Of a stretch of 64,000 nucleotides of DNA, positions 17,317-26,415 are shown in pieces. The notes beneath the pieces are model-generated. The model did not search any database. It was not told where the DNA came from and saw only the letters and a program-made list of their open reading frames with translations. The stretch spans positions 3,073,108 to 3,137,107 of the forward strand of contig NZ_JAUFQG010000004.1 in assembly GCF_030409605.1 (NCBI RefSeq), written 5' to 3'. Each line of letters begins with the position of its first letter. Position 1 is the stretch's first letter. This DNA is from Simiduia curdlanivorans. Lineage in GTDB: Bacteria; Pseudomonadota; Gammaproteobacteria; Pseudomonadales; Cellvibrionaceae. Both the position numbers and the translations under genes were made by a program.

Positions 17317-18353
17317 GTGACCCTAAAGCTTCGCAAAAAGCGGCTGACGAAAAGCCGAAATTAAAGCTTTCCAAAGTAGATCAGGCGGCCATTTTGCTGA
17401 TGTCTATGGGCGAGGCAGATGCTGCACAAGTTTTAAAACACATGGGTCCGAAGGAGGTGCAGAAAGTCGGCACCTCTATGTCGCACCTTAACAACGTGCA
17501 GCAATTTGAAGTTGAAGCGGTTATCGCAAATTTTCTAGAAGAAGTTAGAACCTTAACCGGTTTGGGTATGGGTGCCGATGGCTATATCAGAAATATGTTA
17601 GTTAGCGCCTTAGGTGAGGATAAGGCCAACGGGCTTATCGATCGTATTTTACTGGGCGGCAACACCACCGGTTTAGATACCTTAAAATGGATGGAATCTC
17701 GCTCTGTTGCCGATATTATTCGCAATGAGCACCCGCAAATTCAAGCCATTGTGTTGGCCTATCTCGATAGCGACCAAGCTGCCGAAATCATGGGTTATTT
17801 CCCCGATAAGGTGCGGCTAGACATCATGATGCGCGTAGCTTCTCTCGACACAGTGCAGCCCAGCGCGCTGCAAGAGCTCAATGATATTCTCGAGAAACAA
17901 TTTTCCGGTAATGCCGGGTCGCAAACCAAAGCGATGGGTGGCGTGAAAGTAGCTGCCGAAATTATGAACAATTTAGAGAGCTCCATCGAAGCCGATCTCA
18001 TGGACTCCATTAAAGAGGTGGATGAAGATCTCGGCACCCAAATTCAAGACCTTATGTTTGTCTTCGACAACCTTAAAGATGTGGATGATCGTGGTATTCA
18101 AGCGCTATTGCGCGAAGTTTCCTCTGAGATTCTTATCATTGCGCTCAAAGGTGCTGATGAAAGCCTTCAGGAAAAAATCTTTAAAAATATGTCTAAGCGC
18201 GCGGCCGAATTGTTGCGCGATGATCTCGAAGCTAAAGGCCCTGTCCGGCTTACCGAAGTTGAAGGAGCGCAAAAAGAAATTCTTACAATTGCTAGGCGCA
18301 TGGCTGATGCTGGTGAAATCATGCTCGGTGGCAGCGGCGAGCAAATGCTTTAA
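17313..18353 (+). CDS. fliG: Flagellar motor switch protein FliG
   Basis: Rotor protein that meets the stator to make torque and binds FliF and FliM. The 346 residues include the EHPQ motif (RNEHPQIQAIVLAYL, about residue 137) that contacts FliM. The C-terminal torque domain has the charged helix with DDRGIQALLREV (about 260-275). Length and domain order are standard. It starts within the end of fliF (ATGA overlap). Confidence 0.97.
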   Translation: MSDPKASQKAADEKPKLKLSKVDQAAILLMSMGEADAAQVLKHMGPKEVQKVGTSMSHLNNVQQFEVEAVIANFLEEVRTLTGLGMGADGYIRNMLVSALGEDKANGLIDRILLGGNTTGLDTLKWMESRSVADIIRNEHPQIQAIVLAYLDSDQAAEIMGYFPDKVRLDIMMRVASLDTVQPSALQELNDILEKQFSGNAGSQTKAMGGVKVAAEIMNNLESSIEADLMDSIKEVDEDLGTQIQDLMFVFDNLKDVDDRGIQALLREVSSEILIIALKGADESLQEKIFKNMSKRAAELLRDDLEAKGPVRLTEVEGAQKEILTIARRMADAGEIMLGGSGEQML

Positions 18354-18400
18354 CGGCTAGCTAGTTTATATATTCCGGCCAATGGATGAGTGAGTAGTGA

Positions 18401-19402
18401 ATGGCGTCTTCCGATAAAGCCTATATCAGCGCTGAGAATGCAACCCACGCGGTTACATGGCTGCCGCCACAAGTGGGTAAACAGGCGAATAAAATTCCCA
18501 GTGCTGAAAAAGAAGCACGCGAAGCCAAGCGCCGTGAAGCAGAACGAGCTAAAGAGCGGGTTGAGGATGTAGAACCGGCCAAGTATCCGACCACCGATGA
18601 AATTGCCGCGATCTTTGATGCCGCGAGAAAAGAGGGCTTTGCCGAGGGTTTCGCGGCGGGAATGAACCAAGGCTTAGAGCAGGGGCGCGCTGAAGGCGCT
18701 GAAAAATCTTACGCTGAACATCATGCCCAAGCCGAGCAGTTGAAGGCTAAGTTACAGGCCATGCTGGATAATTTAGCCGGCCCGGCTGAGCAGGAACAAC
18801 AACACATATCGGCAATCCTTACACAGGTCATAAAGCGTTTAACGCGCAAGCTTGTTATGACCGAGTTGTCAACGCCAAGCCCGCATATTGAAAATTTAGT
18901 TTCTACTTGTGTGGCCTTATTACCCGCGACCCAAACAGAGAGGCGCGCGGTTATTCAATTACACCCAGATGATCTTGCTTATTTGCGTGGCGAGGCTCAA
19001 TTAGCGTCTATTTTAAGCGCCTGCGAATGGCAGCCTAATGCCGACGTGGCGCAGGGAGGCTGCCTAGTAATTTCACACAGCAGCCAGCTCGACGCAAGGG
19101 TTGAGTCGCAATTGCAAACCCTGTTTGAGAATTTTGATAACGGACGCTTTTCCAGTGACGCTGAAGATGAGCCGGCGTTGCGTGTCAGTGAAAAAAGTAT
19201 CAGTGCCTCAGTCGATCACGGGGATAGCTTAGCAGCCAGTTCGGAATCACAATTAGCCTCAGCTGAATCTGAAACCCAGGATGTTTTTAAACCAGCCATT
19301 GATGAGGGAGATTCATCCGCGCAAACCGAGCAAGCACAAGAAGCTCATAAGCCGGTACAACCCGAGCCACCCTTAGACGATGATGGCTCATATGTGGAGT
19401 GA
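18401..19402 (+). CDS. fliH: Flagellar export apparatus regulator FliH
   Basis: FliH binds and restrains the export ATPase FliI and docks it at the C ring. It has 333 residues, longer than the usual 220-270. It shows a charged N-terminal region (about 35-60) and the GxxxG-type repeat segment (EGFAEGFAAGMNQGLEQG, about 77-95). A FliH/HrpE domain (about 110-245) is followed by a long acidic Ser/Glu-rich tail (about 250-333). The tail is lineage-specific. Its end overlaps the start of fliI by 23 bases. Confidence 0.92.
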   Translation: MASSDKAYISAENATHAVTWLPPQVGKQANKIPSAEKEAREAKRREAERAKERVEDVEPAKYPTTDEIAAIFDAARKEGFAEGFAAGMNQGLEQGRAEGAEKSYAEHHAQAEQLKAKLQAMLDNLAGPAEQEQQHISAILTQVIKRLTRKLVMTELSTPSPHIENLVSTCVALLPATQTERRAVIQLHPDDLAYLRGEAQLASILSACEWQPNADVAQGGCLVISHSSQLDARVESQLQTLFENFDNGRFSSDAEDEPALRVSEKSISASVDHGDSLAASSESQLASAESETQDVFKPAIDEGDSSAQTEQAQEAHKPVQPEPPLDDDGSYVE

Positions 19403-20774
19403 TATCGCTAGCAGCATTAATGCTCTGGTTCCCGGCGCCGGCGAACCCTTGTTACCGAGAGTGGAGGGGCGGTTAACCCGGGTTGTGGGCATGACACTTG
19501 AAGCCGAGGGGGTAGATGTTTCCATTGGCCAAGCCTGCGATATCCTAACGAATTCTGGGCCCGTTGCTGCAGAAGTGGTTGGCTTTAGCGATCAAAAAGT
19601 GTTTCTTATGCCCATGGCGCAAGCGTCAAATTTGCGCGTCGGCACCCGCGTTCGTCCCAGGGCGCGCGCCGACGGTATTTTGGTTGGCAATGGGCTGCTA
19701 GGGCGTGTTATCGATGCCTTGGGTCAACCCTTAGACCGAAAGGGGCCGCTGAGTGACGTAGCGGACTCGGTATTGGGCCAACAAGCGATCAACCCACTCG
19801 ATAGACACCCCATATCCGAGCCCCTAGACGTGGGTATTCGGGCTATTAACGGTTTATTGACAGTGGGCAAGGGCCAGCGCATTGGCCTATTCGCCGGCAG
19901 TGGCGTGGGTAAGAGTGTCTTGATGGGCATGATGACCCGGTTTACCCAAGCCGATGTGGTGGTGGTTGGTTTGATTGGCGAACGTGGACGCGAGGTAAAA
20001 GAGTTTGTCGATCATATTTTAGGTAAAGAGGGCTTGGCGCGCGCCGTGGTGGTGGCTTCACCGGCGGATGATGCACCTCTGCAGCGGCTCAGGGCATCGC
20101 ATTTAGCCACTGAGATTGCTGAGTATTTCCGCGATCAAGGTAAAAACGTCTTGCTCTTGATGGACTCCTTAACCCGCTATGCCCAGGCGCAGCGAGAGAT
20201 TGCCCTAGCCATTGGCGAGCCACCGGCCACCCGGGGCTATCCGCCATCGGTGTTCGCCCGATTACCGCAATTGGTAGAGCGAGCTGGTAACGGCGTGGAA
20301 GGGGGCGGCTCAATCACGGCTTTTTATACCGTGTTAACCGAAGGTGACGATTTACAAGACCCTATCGCCGACTCTGCCCGCGCCATTCTCGATGGCCATA
20401 TCGTGCTGTCGCGACGCTTGGCCGATGAGGGTTTATATCCAGCTATCGACGTCGAGGCCTCTATTAGCAGGGTCATGCCCAATGTCGTGAGCGAACAACA
20501 TTTAAGAGCGGCACAGCAGTTTAAAGGCATGATGTCACAATACACCCAGAATAAAGATTTGATCAGCATTGGTGCCTATCAACCCGGGTCAGATAAGACA
20601 CTAGACCTCGCCATCGAGCGCTTGCCTTACTTAAAAGATTTTGTCCGGCAATCGCTTAATCAGCCGGTTAGCTTTCGGGACGCAGAGCAGGGCCTAAGGA
20701 AGTTATTACAGCCAGCGCCGCTGAAGCCGTCGATGGATAGAGCCAGCGCCCAAGCTGATTCTCAAAGCCTATGA
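19380..20774 (+). CDS. fliI: Flagellum-specific export ATPase FliI
   Basis: Hexameric ATPase of the flagellar type III export system, related to the F1 beta subunit. The 464-residue protein has a Walker A loop FAGSGVGKS near residue 177 and the Walker B strand VLLLMDSLTRYAQAQRE with the following PPATRGYPPSVF segment. ATGs at 19380, 19383 and 19392 are all possible starts. It lies between fliH and fliJ, overlapping both. Confidence 0.96.
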   Translation: MMAHMWSDIASSINALVPGAGEPLLPRVEGRLTRVVGMTLEAEGVDVSIGQACDILTNSGPVAAEVVGFSDQKVFLMPMAQASNLRVGTRVRPRARADGILVGNGLLGRVIDALGQPLDRKGPLSDVADSVLGQQAINPLDRHPISEPLDVGIRAINGLLTVGKGQRIGLFAGSGVGKSVLMGMMTRFTQADVVVVGLIGERGREVKEFVDHILGKEGLARAVVVASPADDAPLQRLRASHLATEIAEYFRDQGKNVLLLMDSLTRYAQAQREIALAIGEPPATRGYPPSVFARLPQLVERAGNGVEGGGSITAFYTVLTEGDDLQDPIADSARAILDGHIVLSRRLADEGLYPAIDVEASISRVMPNVVSEQHLRAAQQFKGMMSQYTQNKDLISIGAYQPGSDKTLDLAIERLPYLKDFVRQSLNQPVSFRDAEQGLRKLLQPAPLKPSMDRASAQADSQSL

Positions 20775-21202
20775 GCCTAAGGTTAAAGCGCGCGGAACTG
20801 GTGATTAAGCTTGCCCGGCGCAAGGAAGACCAAGCCGCAAGCCTGCTGCGCCAATGGCGCGAGCGAGTAGAAAATCAGCGCCAGCAGTTGTTAGAGCTGG
20901 AAAACTACCAAGAAAGCTATCACAGGTGGCCGCAAGGGGCACAATCAGTTCAGAGCTTGATCACTGAACGAGCCTTTTTTACGCAGTTATCGGGAGTGGT
21001 CGATGAGCAACGCCAGCGCCTTTCCCAAATGGAACATCAATACCAACTTTATGTAAATCACTGGCAGGGCCTGCACAAGCGGCGCCAGCTACTCGACGAG
21101 CACCGCGACAGGGTTGCCCTCGATGAAACTCAGCGCTTGGATAAGCAATGGGATAAGCTTTGCGATGAGTTAGCGATCACCGCCTTTTCCGCTAAAAAGT
21201 AA
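20771..21202 (+). CDS. fliJ: Flagellar export protein FliJ
   Basis: A 143-residue protein predicted to form a two-helix coiled coil rich in Gln, Arg and Leu. FliJ fits inside the FliI ring, like the gamma stalk of F1, and helps energise export and recycle chaperones. Sequence conservation is low, but length, coiled-coil character and the four-base overlap after fliI make the call sound. It ends the fliE operon; 141 bases follow before the next gene. Confidence 0.9.
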   Translation: MSLRLKRAELVIKLARRKEDQAASLLRQWRERVENQRQQLLELENYQESYHRWPQGAQSVQSLITERAFFTQLSGVVDEQRQRLSQMEHQYQLYVNHWQGLHKRRQLLDEHRDRVALDETQRLDKQWDKLCDELAITAFSAKK

Positions 21203-21343
21203 GTTGCTTATGCCAGATAGCAAAAAAGCGCAGTTTTTCAACGCTCATTATATGACAATGGAATAATCAGCTATGCTTAGCCTTGTGTACTGCCCTCGGT
21301 AGTCTCGCTCCGAGATATTGCCCGATACAGAAAGGAAACGACT

Positions 21344-21649
21344 ATGGGAATTCGCGCCACCTATATTGCAGACGACAATCAGCTCACTATTGCCATTGAA
21401 GGTCGATTTGATTTTTCTGCACATCAGGAGTTTCGCTCAGCCTATGAGAATGCCGAGCCAAGGCCGGCGCGTTATATCGTCGATATGAAAGACACCAACT
21501 ACTTAGACAGCTCGGCGCTGGGCATGTTGCTGCTTCTGCGCGACCATGCTGGCGGCGACGGAGCTGACATAACCATCGTTAACTGCAGTCAAGACGTAAA
21601 GAAAATCCTCACCATCTCAAATTTCGAGCAACTTTTTACAATCAAGTAA
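21344..21649 (+). CDS. STAS-domain anti-sigma-factor antagonist (HsbA-like)
   Basis: A 101-residue single STAS domain. The segment MKDTNYLDSSALGMLLLLRD carries the conserved Asp-Ser-Ser of proteins whose serine is phosphorylated by an anti-sigma kinase. In Pseudomonas the similar HsbA binds the anti-sigma factor FlgM and is switched by HsbR, encoded next door here. AAGGAAA lies 8 bases before the ATG. Order here is STAS, regulator, Hpt protein. Confidence 0.88.
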   Translation: MGIRATYIADDNQLTIAIEGRFDFSAHQEFRSAYENAEPRPARYIVDMKDTNYLDSSALGMLLLLRDHAGGDGADITIVNCSQDVKKILTISNFEQLFTIK

Positions 21650-21673
21650 TCGTGATTGCTGGGTGAATTGCGC

Positions 21674-23377
21674 ATGGTAACCAGTGCAGTACTGACCATA
21701 TTAATAGCCGATGACACCAAAACTGACAGGCTCATTCTGGAGCGTATAGTCAAGAATGAAGGCCATAACGTCGTTAGTGTAGAAAATGGTGTTGAGGCCG
21801 TTCGTGCTTTTACCGAAGTGCACCCAGACATCGTTTTGCTCGATGCCTTGATGCCAGAAATGGACGGCTTTGAAGCCGCCAAGGCAATCAAGGAACTTGC
21901 CGGTGACGACATGGTGCCGGTGATTTTTTTAACCTCCTTAAACGACACCGACTCTTTAGTTAAGTGTTTGAACGCAGGCGGTGACGACTTTCTCTCCAAA
22001 CCCTATAACCGCTTTATATTGCAAGCAAAGATTAAAGCTTTTTCTCGCATGCGCGATATGCATTCAACTATGCGCCAGCAGCGCAATCAAATTCAGGCCC
22101 ACCACGACCATATGCTGCAAGAGCAGGCCGTCGCTAAACAGGTGTTCGACAATATTGCCCACAGCGGTTGTTTACATGCCTCCAATGTAAAATATTTTAT
22201 GTCGCCATTGGCTGTATTCAATGGCGACGTATTGGTTGGTGCCTTAAGGCCCTCGGGCAGCATGATGATTTTGTTAGGCGATTTTACTGGCCACGGCTTG
22301 CCAGCCGCCATTGGTGCTATGCCTTTAGCGTCGACCTTTTACGGAATGGCGCATAAGGGCTTTTCGCTTTCTGATATTTTGCGGGAAATTAATCAAAAGC
22401 TTAAAGATACACTACCGGTTGGTTTGTTTTGTTGTGCCACCATGGTTGAAATGAACTTTGTTCGAAATCAAATTAGAATTTGGAATGGCGGTTTACCGGA
22501 TTGTTTTATCTATCGTCAGGCCAGCAAAAAAGTGGAAGTGGTTAAATCTAGCCATTTGCCCTTAGGCGTTGTGGCTGGAAAGGCGTTTAAAGAAGATAGT
22601 TGTTTTATCGAACTCGATGAAGGCGATCGCGTATTTCTTTGGTCTGATGGCATCCACGAGGCCCGCAACAGTGAGGGCGATATGTTTGGTGAGCAGCGTT
22701 TATTAAACGTCTTTCATCAGGTGTCGGCGGGCGAAGCTATCTTTGACGATATTCTTACCGCTGTACATAGGTTTGTTGGCTCCGTTGAACGCGATGATGA
22801 TCTGTCTTTGGTTGAACTGGTCATGCAGTCGCCCTCGAACCTGGAGCAACTTCTAGAGCAGCACGGCAGCAGTTCTGCCCGTGGCTTAACCGAGTGGTCA
22901 CTGATCTTTGAAGTAAAAGCCGCTAGCTTTCGATTTTTTGACCCTTTGCCCTTGTTGCTGGATATTTTACAGTCTGTGCCTGGGTTGAGAAAACATGGCG
23001 GTAACCTTTATACAATATTGGCCGAACTCTATTCTAATGCTCTCGAACACGGGGTGTTAAAATTGGATTCCGCTATGAAAAAATCCGCCGATGGTTTTTT
23101 GGAATATTATAACTTGCGTTCGCAGCGTCTAGATCAAACCGAAGGCTCGGTGACTTTCGGTATTAGCCATAAGCTGGAAACCGATGGTGGCTTATTAACC
23201 ATCACCGTAAAAGATACCGGCGCTGGTTTTGATTACAAAAGCATGCAAGCTAAGGCCGAAAACCTCAGTTATTCCGGTCGCGGTATGCACTTAATAAGTG
23301 ATCTTTCCCAAAAAGTGACTTATAAAGGTGTTGGCAATGAAGTAGAAGTTCAGTTTGCCTGGCATGAAGACCATTAA
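21674..23377 (+). CDS. Response regulator with PP2C phosphatase and ATPase domains (HsbR-like)
   Basis: Three domains are visible: an N-terminal receiver (about residues 5-120, with LLDALMPEMDG), a SpoIIE/PP2C phosphatase domain (about 175-385, with GDFTGHGLPAAIGAMPL and LWSDGIHEARN), and a C-terminal HATPase region (about 440-565). Such proteins switch the phosphorylation of a STAS partner. ATG 21674 is preferred to TTG 21656 because GGTGA precedes it. It lies 24 bases after the STAS gene and just before an Hpt gene, matching the HptB-HsbR-HsbA relay of Pseudomonas in content. Confidence 0.9.
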   Translation: MVTSAVLTILIADDTKTDRLILERIVKNEGHNVVSVENGVEAVRAFTEVHPDIVLLDALMPEMDGFEAAKAIKELAGDDMVPVIFLTSLNDTDSLVKCLNAGGDDFLSKPYNRFILQAKIKAFSRMRDMHSTMRQQRNQIQAHHDHMLQEQAVAKQVFDNIAHSGCLHASNVKYFMSPLAVFNGDVLVGALRPSGSMMILLGDFTGHGLPAAIGAMPLASTFYGMAHKGFSLSDILREINQKLKDTLPVGLFCCATMVEMNFVRNQIRIWNGGLPDCFIYRQASKKVEVVKSSHLPLGVVAGKAFKEDSCFIELDEGDRVFLWSDGIHEARNSEGDMFGEQRLLNVFHQVSAGEAIFDDILTAVHRFVGSVERDDDLSLVELVMQSPSNLEQLLEQHGSSSARGLTEWSLIFEVKAASFRFFDPLPLLLDILQSVPGLRKHGGNLYTILAELYSNALEHGVLKLDSAMKKSADGFLEYYNLRSQRLDQTEGSVTFGISHKLETDGGLLTITVKDTGAGFDYKSMQAKAENLSYSGRGMHLISDLSQKVTYKGVGNEVEVQFAWHEDH

Positions 23378-23422
23378 CACCTTCGAACATTATTTAGTGA
23401 CTAGGATGGAACGAGTACAGGT

Positions 23423-23755
23423 ATGAAACAGCTAGACATTGAAGCCATAGAAACACTTAAGGAAGTGATGGAAGACGATTTTACCATCCTACTAGATACT
23501 TTTTTTGAAGATTCCAAATTACGCCTAGAGGATTTACGGAGCAATATATCGTCTGAGGACGCGGAGGCGTTGCGACGTACTGCCCATAGCTTTAAAGGCA
23601 GTGCGAGTAACTTAGGCGCCTTGGCCTTGGCCGATTTATGTATGCGAGCCGAATCACTGGGCGCTAAAAGGAGCCTAGAAGGTGCTGATACGCTGGTCAA
23701 TCAAATAAAAGATGAATACTTTGCTGTTGAAGCCTTATTGAAATCTTATCTCTAA
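23423..23755 (+). CDS. Histidine phosphotransfer (Hpt) protein, HptB-like
   Basis: A 110-residue helical Hpt domain with the acceptor histidine in RRTAHSFKGSASNLGA (about residue 53). Such proteins shuttle phosphate from hybrid kinases to a receiver, here probably the REC-PP2C protein encoded just upstream. The gene follows after 45 bases and likely shares that transcript. The phosphorelay probably tunes FlgM or another sigma switch, by analogy only; no flgM lies in this window. Confidence 0.88.
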   Translation: MKQLDIEAIETLKEVMEDDFTILLDTFFEDSKLRLEDLRSNISSEDAEALRRTAHSFKGSASNLGALALADLCMRAESLGAKRSLEGADTLVNQIKDEYFAVEALLKSYL

Positions 23756-23792
23756 CCTAACCTCTGCCGCCTACATTAACCGGTGCGCTAGT

Positions 23793-23808
23793 TGGCAACA
23801 AAATTGCA
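23793..23808 (+). promoter_or_regulatory. Sigma-54 promoter of fliK
   Basis: TTGGCAACAAAATTGCAA has GG at 23794-23795 and GC at 23806-23807, about 120 bases before the fliK ATG. Confidence 0.75.
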
Positions 23809-23926
23809 ATACCTCCAGTACTAGATCCATTAAGGCCTTTGCAAGAGGTCTTAGTGTTTGGATGAGCAGCAATATTTGCCTTAATGGGGCAAATTGTTGC
23901 CGGTTATTAACCATGGGGTTGTAGTT

Positions 23927-25354
23927 ATGAGCATAAACCAAGCGGCAATAAGCGGGTTGAGTGCGTTGATGTCTTTAGGTGCGAAATCAAAACCCGTAGC
24001 ACGAGAGGATGGTTTTAAAACCGCGATGGCGGATGCGCAGGTGCAGCACACACGGGCAACCCCTAAGCCTAAAAGAGAGCCAGAACAAAAAAGCGTCGCT
24101 CGGGAAGCTAAACCAGCCGACTCAGCTGCAAGTGCATCTAAGGCTGTGAAGGACGAGGGCTCTGAAGTCGATCAATCTGCAACCAAACAGCAGGCATCCT
24201 CCGCAAGCGCTGAACATGATAAAGGCTCAGCCGAAGCGCATATGGCTCAAAACGACACTCACACCGATGAACAGGCCTCATATGTCGTGCCCGCAGAGCG
24301 GCAAGATTTACCGCGACCAGATGGTTTAGCGGAGCCCTTAGGGCTTTCAATACCGCAATTTCAGCTTGCAGCAAGCCACAACCGCCTTGGTTTAGGTGTC
24401 GATGGTGTTGGCATAGCGGTTCAACTAGGCGAAAATCCGCTGGCGGCACTCGCCGAGCTAGAGGGGAGCACTCTTCTTGCGTCCAGTTATCTCTCTGGTG
24501 GCGCTGCAGGTGTGACAGATTTGACTGGCGTGCTAGGCGTTTCTGAGCCACTGGCCGGCGCAAATATGGCTTTGTTATCCGCACCGCAAGCGGGGCAGAT
24601 GACAGTTTCGCCCCAGGCACTTAAAGCCGGCGAGGGCCTCGTAAACCTGGGGCTCACAAGCGCGGAGGATGCAACACTGAATTTAGGGCGTGAACTCGAT
24701 GTGGATAGCCCTGTAAAGGGCCAGGTGGCGACGGCAGTTAACGATAAGCTCTTACAAAGCCCGAGCCAAAAAGTACTCGCGGCTGCCCTAATAATGCAGG
24801 CCGATGCAGATAGCATAAAAATCGCCCAATCGCTGGATCATCCAGCGGCCGCGCTTAAGAAAGGCTCGAGTGACGCAATGTCGAGCATCTCCAGCACTTT
24901 GTCCACAAGTGCCAACAGCCTTAATGGTCGAGTGCAACCCATCACTGTTCCAGTTAGTCAACCGCACTGGGCTCAGTCGGCTGGCGAGCGGGTTGTTTGG
25001 ATGGTGTCACAAAAGCTGCAATCGGCAGAAATTCAGTTAGATCCACCAGAATTGGGGCCGCTCCAAGTCAAGGTCAGCGTGCAGCACGACCAAGTGAGCA
25101 TTACCTTCGTTAGTCACAGTGCGCAGGTGCGCGACGCGTTAGATCAACACGCGTTGCGCTTAAGGGAAATGTTCGAAGGCCAAGGTCTCGACCTTGTGGA
25201 TGTCGATGTGTCAGATCAATCCTTCCAGCAGCGCGAAGAGCAGGGCGACAGTCAGCCTCGCTCCGGTAATCCGCAAGATGACGACAAGCTAGACAGTGAT
25301 GTGCAAATGATCGCGTCCAAGGTATCCAGCCAACTTGTCGACCACTTTGTCTAA
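23927..25354 (+). CDS. fliK: Flagellar hook-length control protein FliK
   Basis: Secreted molecular ruler that stops hook growth and switches export specificity through FlhB. With ATG 23927 it has 475 residues; a TTG 11 codons upstream is less likely. The first two thirds are low-complexity and Ala/Ser/Gln-rich. The C-terminal domain (about 345-450) has the conserved core with WMVSQKLQSAEIQLDPPELG and LGPLQVKVSV, followed by an acidic Gln-rich tail. It stands as a single-gene unit with its own sigma-54 site. A MITE-like insertion follows 21 bases after the stop codon. Confidence 0.92.
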   Translation: MSINQAAISGLSALMSLGAKSKPVAREDGFKTAMADAQVQHTRATPKPKREPEQKSVAREAKPADSAASASKAVKDEGSEVDQSATKQQASSASAEHDKGSAEAHMAQNDTHTDEQASYVVPAERQDLPRPDGLAEPLGLSIPQFQLAASHNRLGLGVDGVGIAVQLGENPLAALAELEGSTLLASSYLSGGAAGVTDLTGVLGVSEPLAGANMALLSAPQAGQMTVSPQALKAGEGLVNLGLTSAEDATLNLGRELDVDSPVKGQVATAVNDKLLQSPSQKVLAAALIMQADADSIKIAQSLDHPAAALKKGSSDAMSSISSTLSTSANSLNGRVQPITVPVSQPHWAQSAGERVVWMVSQKLQSAEIQLDPPELGPLQVKVSVQHDQVSITFVSHSAQVRDALDQHALRLREMFEGQGLDLVDVDVSDQSFQQREEQGDSQPRSGNPQDDDKLDSDVQMIASKVSSQLVDHFV

Positions 25355-25375
25355 TTAACGCACGCTTAACCTCAT

Positions 25376-25660
25376 CTAGGGAACCTCTGAATAACTCTGG
25401 TGCCGCTCTGGCTTCCAACAAATTTCGTGGGCTAGGCGCGGCTTCGAAGGCATACCGGGGTCTGTCGAGAAGTCGCAAGCGGATGGCCGCCCCCAACTCA
25501 CACGGAATTTGCTGGAAGCCCCGCAGGGCGCGGCCTTTAGCGGCCTCCGCTACGTTGAGCTTCTTGCTAAGGGCTAAGGCCATTAGCTGCGAAACTCGCC
25601 TTGCGGCTGACCGCTACAGGTCACGCAGAGCGGTACCGGAGTTATTCAGAGGTTCCCTAG
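25376..25660. mobile_element. MITE-like element with perfect 18-base terminal inverted repeats and CTAG flanks
   Basis: GGAACCTCTGAATAACTC (25380-25397) and its exact complement (25639-25656) bound a 277-base segment. Pairing extends about 13 bases further inward with two mismatches. CTAG lies directly outside on both sides, as expected for a 4-base target duplication of the IS5-type. The inside is GC-rich and carries no intact transposase, so it looks like a non-autonomous element. The open frames crossing it are not gene-like. The 518-base fliK-fliL gap holds this element and, at its right, the fliL promoter. Confidence 0.85.
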
Positions 25661-25807
25661 CAACGCGCCGCCAAAAAGTCGGCGCTCACGGTTAGTTCGT
25701 CGCATCAGTGAACTACACTTCTACTGCACAAACTGTGCTTTGTGCCATAGCGCAAGTCTTTGGTTAAACCTCTAGGTGTTAAGGTCTTGCGGGAGCCTAG
25801 TCGCATA

Positions 25808-25823
25808 TGGCACGCAGTTTGCT
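25808..25823 (+). promoter_or_regulatory. Sigma-54 promoter of the fliL operon
   Basis: TGGCACGCAGTTTGCT is a near-perfect -24/-12 site with GG at 25809-25810 and GC at 25821-25822, about 50 bases before the ATG and about 150 bases right of the MITE-like element. Confidence 0.85.
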
Positions 25824-25872
25824 GGAACCCTTTATATGGGATTTTTAGTTGTCAAAACGACGGACTTTTGAC

Positions 25873-26406
25873 ATGGCAAAACCAAATGAAACACCCGAAG
25901 TAGAAAACGCACCTGAAGGCGCTGGCGGCAAGAAAAAACTCATCATTTTAATTGTCTTAGGCATGGTTTTGGTTGGTATCTCTGTGGGCGGCACCTTGTT
26001 TGCTCTGAAAATGTTTAGCGGTGAAGAAGCGGCCGTTGCAGCAGAAGGCGATGAAGAGGGTGAAGCGACTGCGCCTGTAGTAAAACTTCCAGCAGTCTAT
26101 TTCCCTTTGAAACCAGCCATTATTGTCAACTTTCAATCGCGAGGCCGGCAGCGATTTTTGCAAGCGGAGGTGACCTTAAAGATTCGCGAACCGGATGTTG
26201 TCGCCGCTGTTGAGTTACACATGCCGATGATTCGCAATGCCTTAGTAATGTTGCTCGGTGGCCAAGTCTATGAGGACTTGCAGACCCATGAAGGCAAAGA
26301 ACTTTTACGTCAACAAGCGCTGGCAGAAATTCAGCGCTTAATTGAAATTGAAATTGGTAAGCCTGGCGTCGAGCAAGTGCTGTTTACCAACTTCGTGATG
26401 CAGTAG
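25873..26406 (+). CDS. fliL: Flagellar basal body-associated protein FliL
   Basis: Inner-membrane protein that surrounds the stators and supports motor load. With ATG 25873 the protein has 177 residues; a TTG at 25849 would add eight. It shows a short cytoplasmic Lys-rich tail, one membrane helix (about residues 20-43) and an acidic linker. The periplasmic FliL domain (about 60-177) ends with VEQVLFTNFVMQ, the usual C-terminus. It heads fliLMNOPQR-flhB; fliM starts 10 bases later. Confidence 0.93.
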   Translation: MAKPNETPEVENAPEGAGGKKKLIILIVLGMVLVGISVGGTLFALKMFSGEEAAVAAEGDEEGEATAPVVKLPAVYFPLKPAIIVNFQSRGRQRFLQAEVTLKIREPDVVAAVELHMPMIRNALVMLLGGQVYEDLQTHEGKELLRQQALAEIQRLIEIEIGKPGVEQVLFTNFVMQ

Positions 26407-26415
26407 GGGTCAAGG

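Noticed and set aside
25110..25695. Open frames on both strands crossing the MITE-like element
   Set aside because: They run through fliK's end and the inverted repeats; there is no transposase motif.
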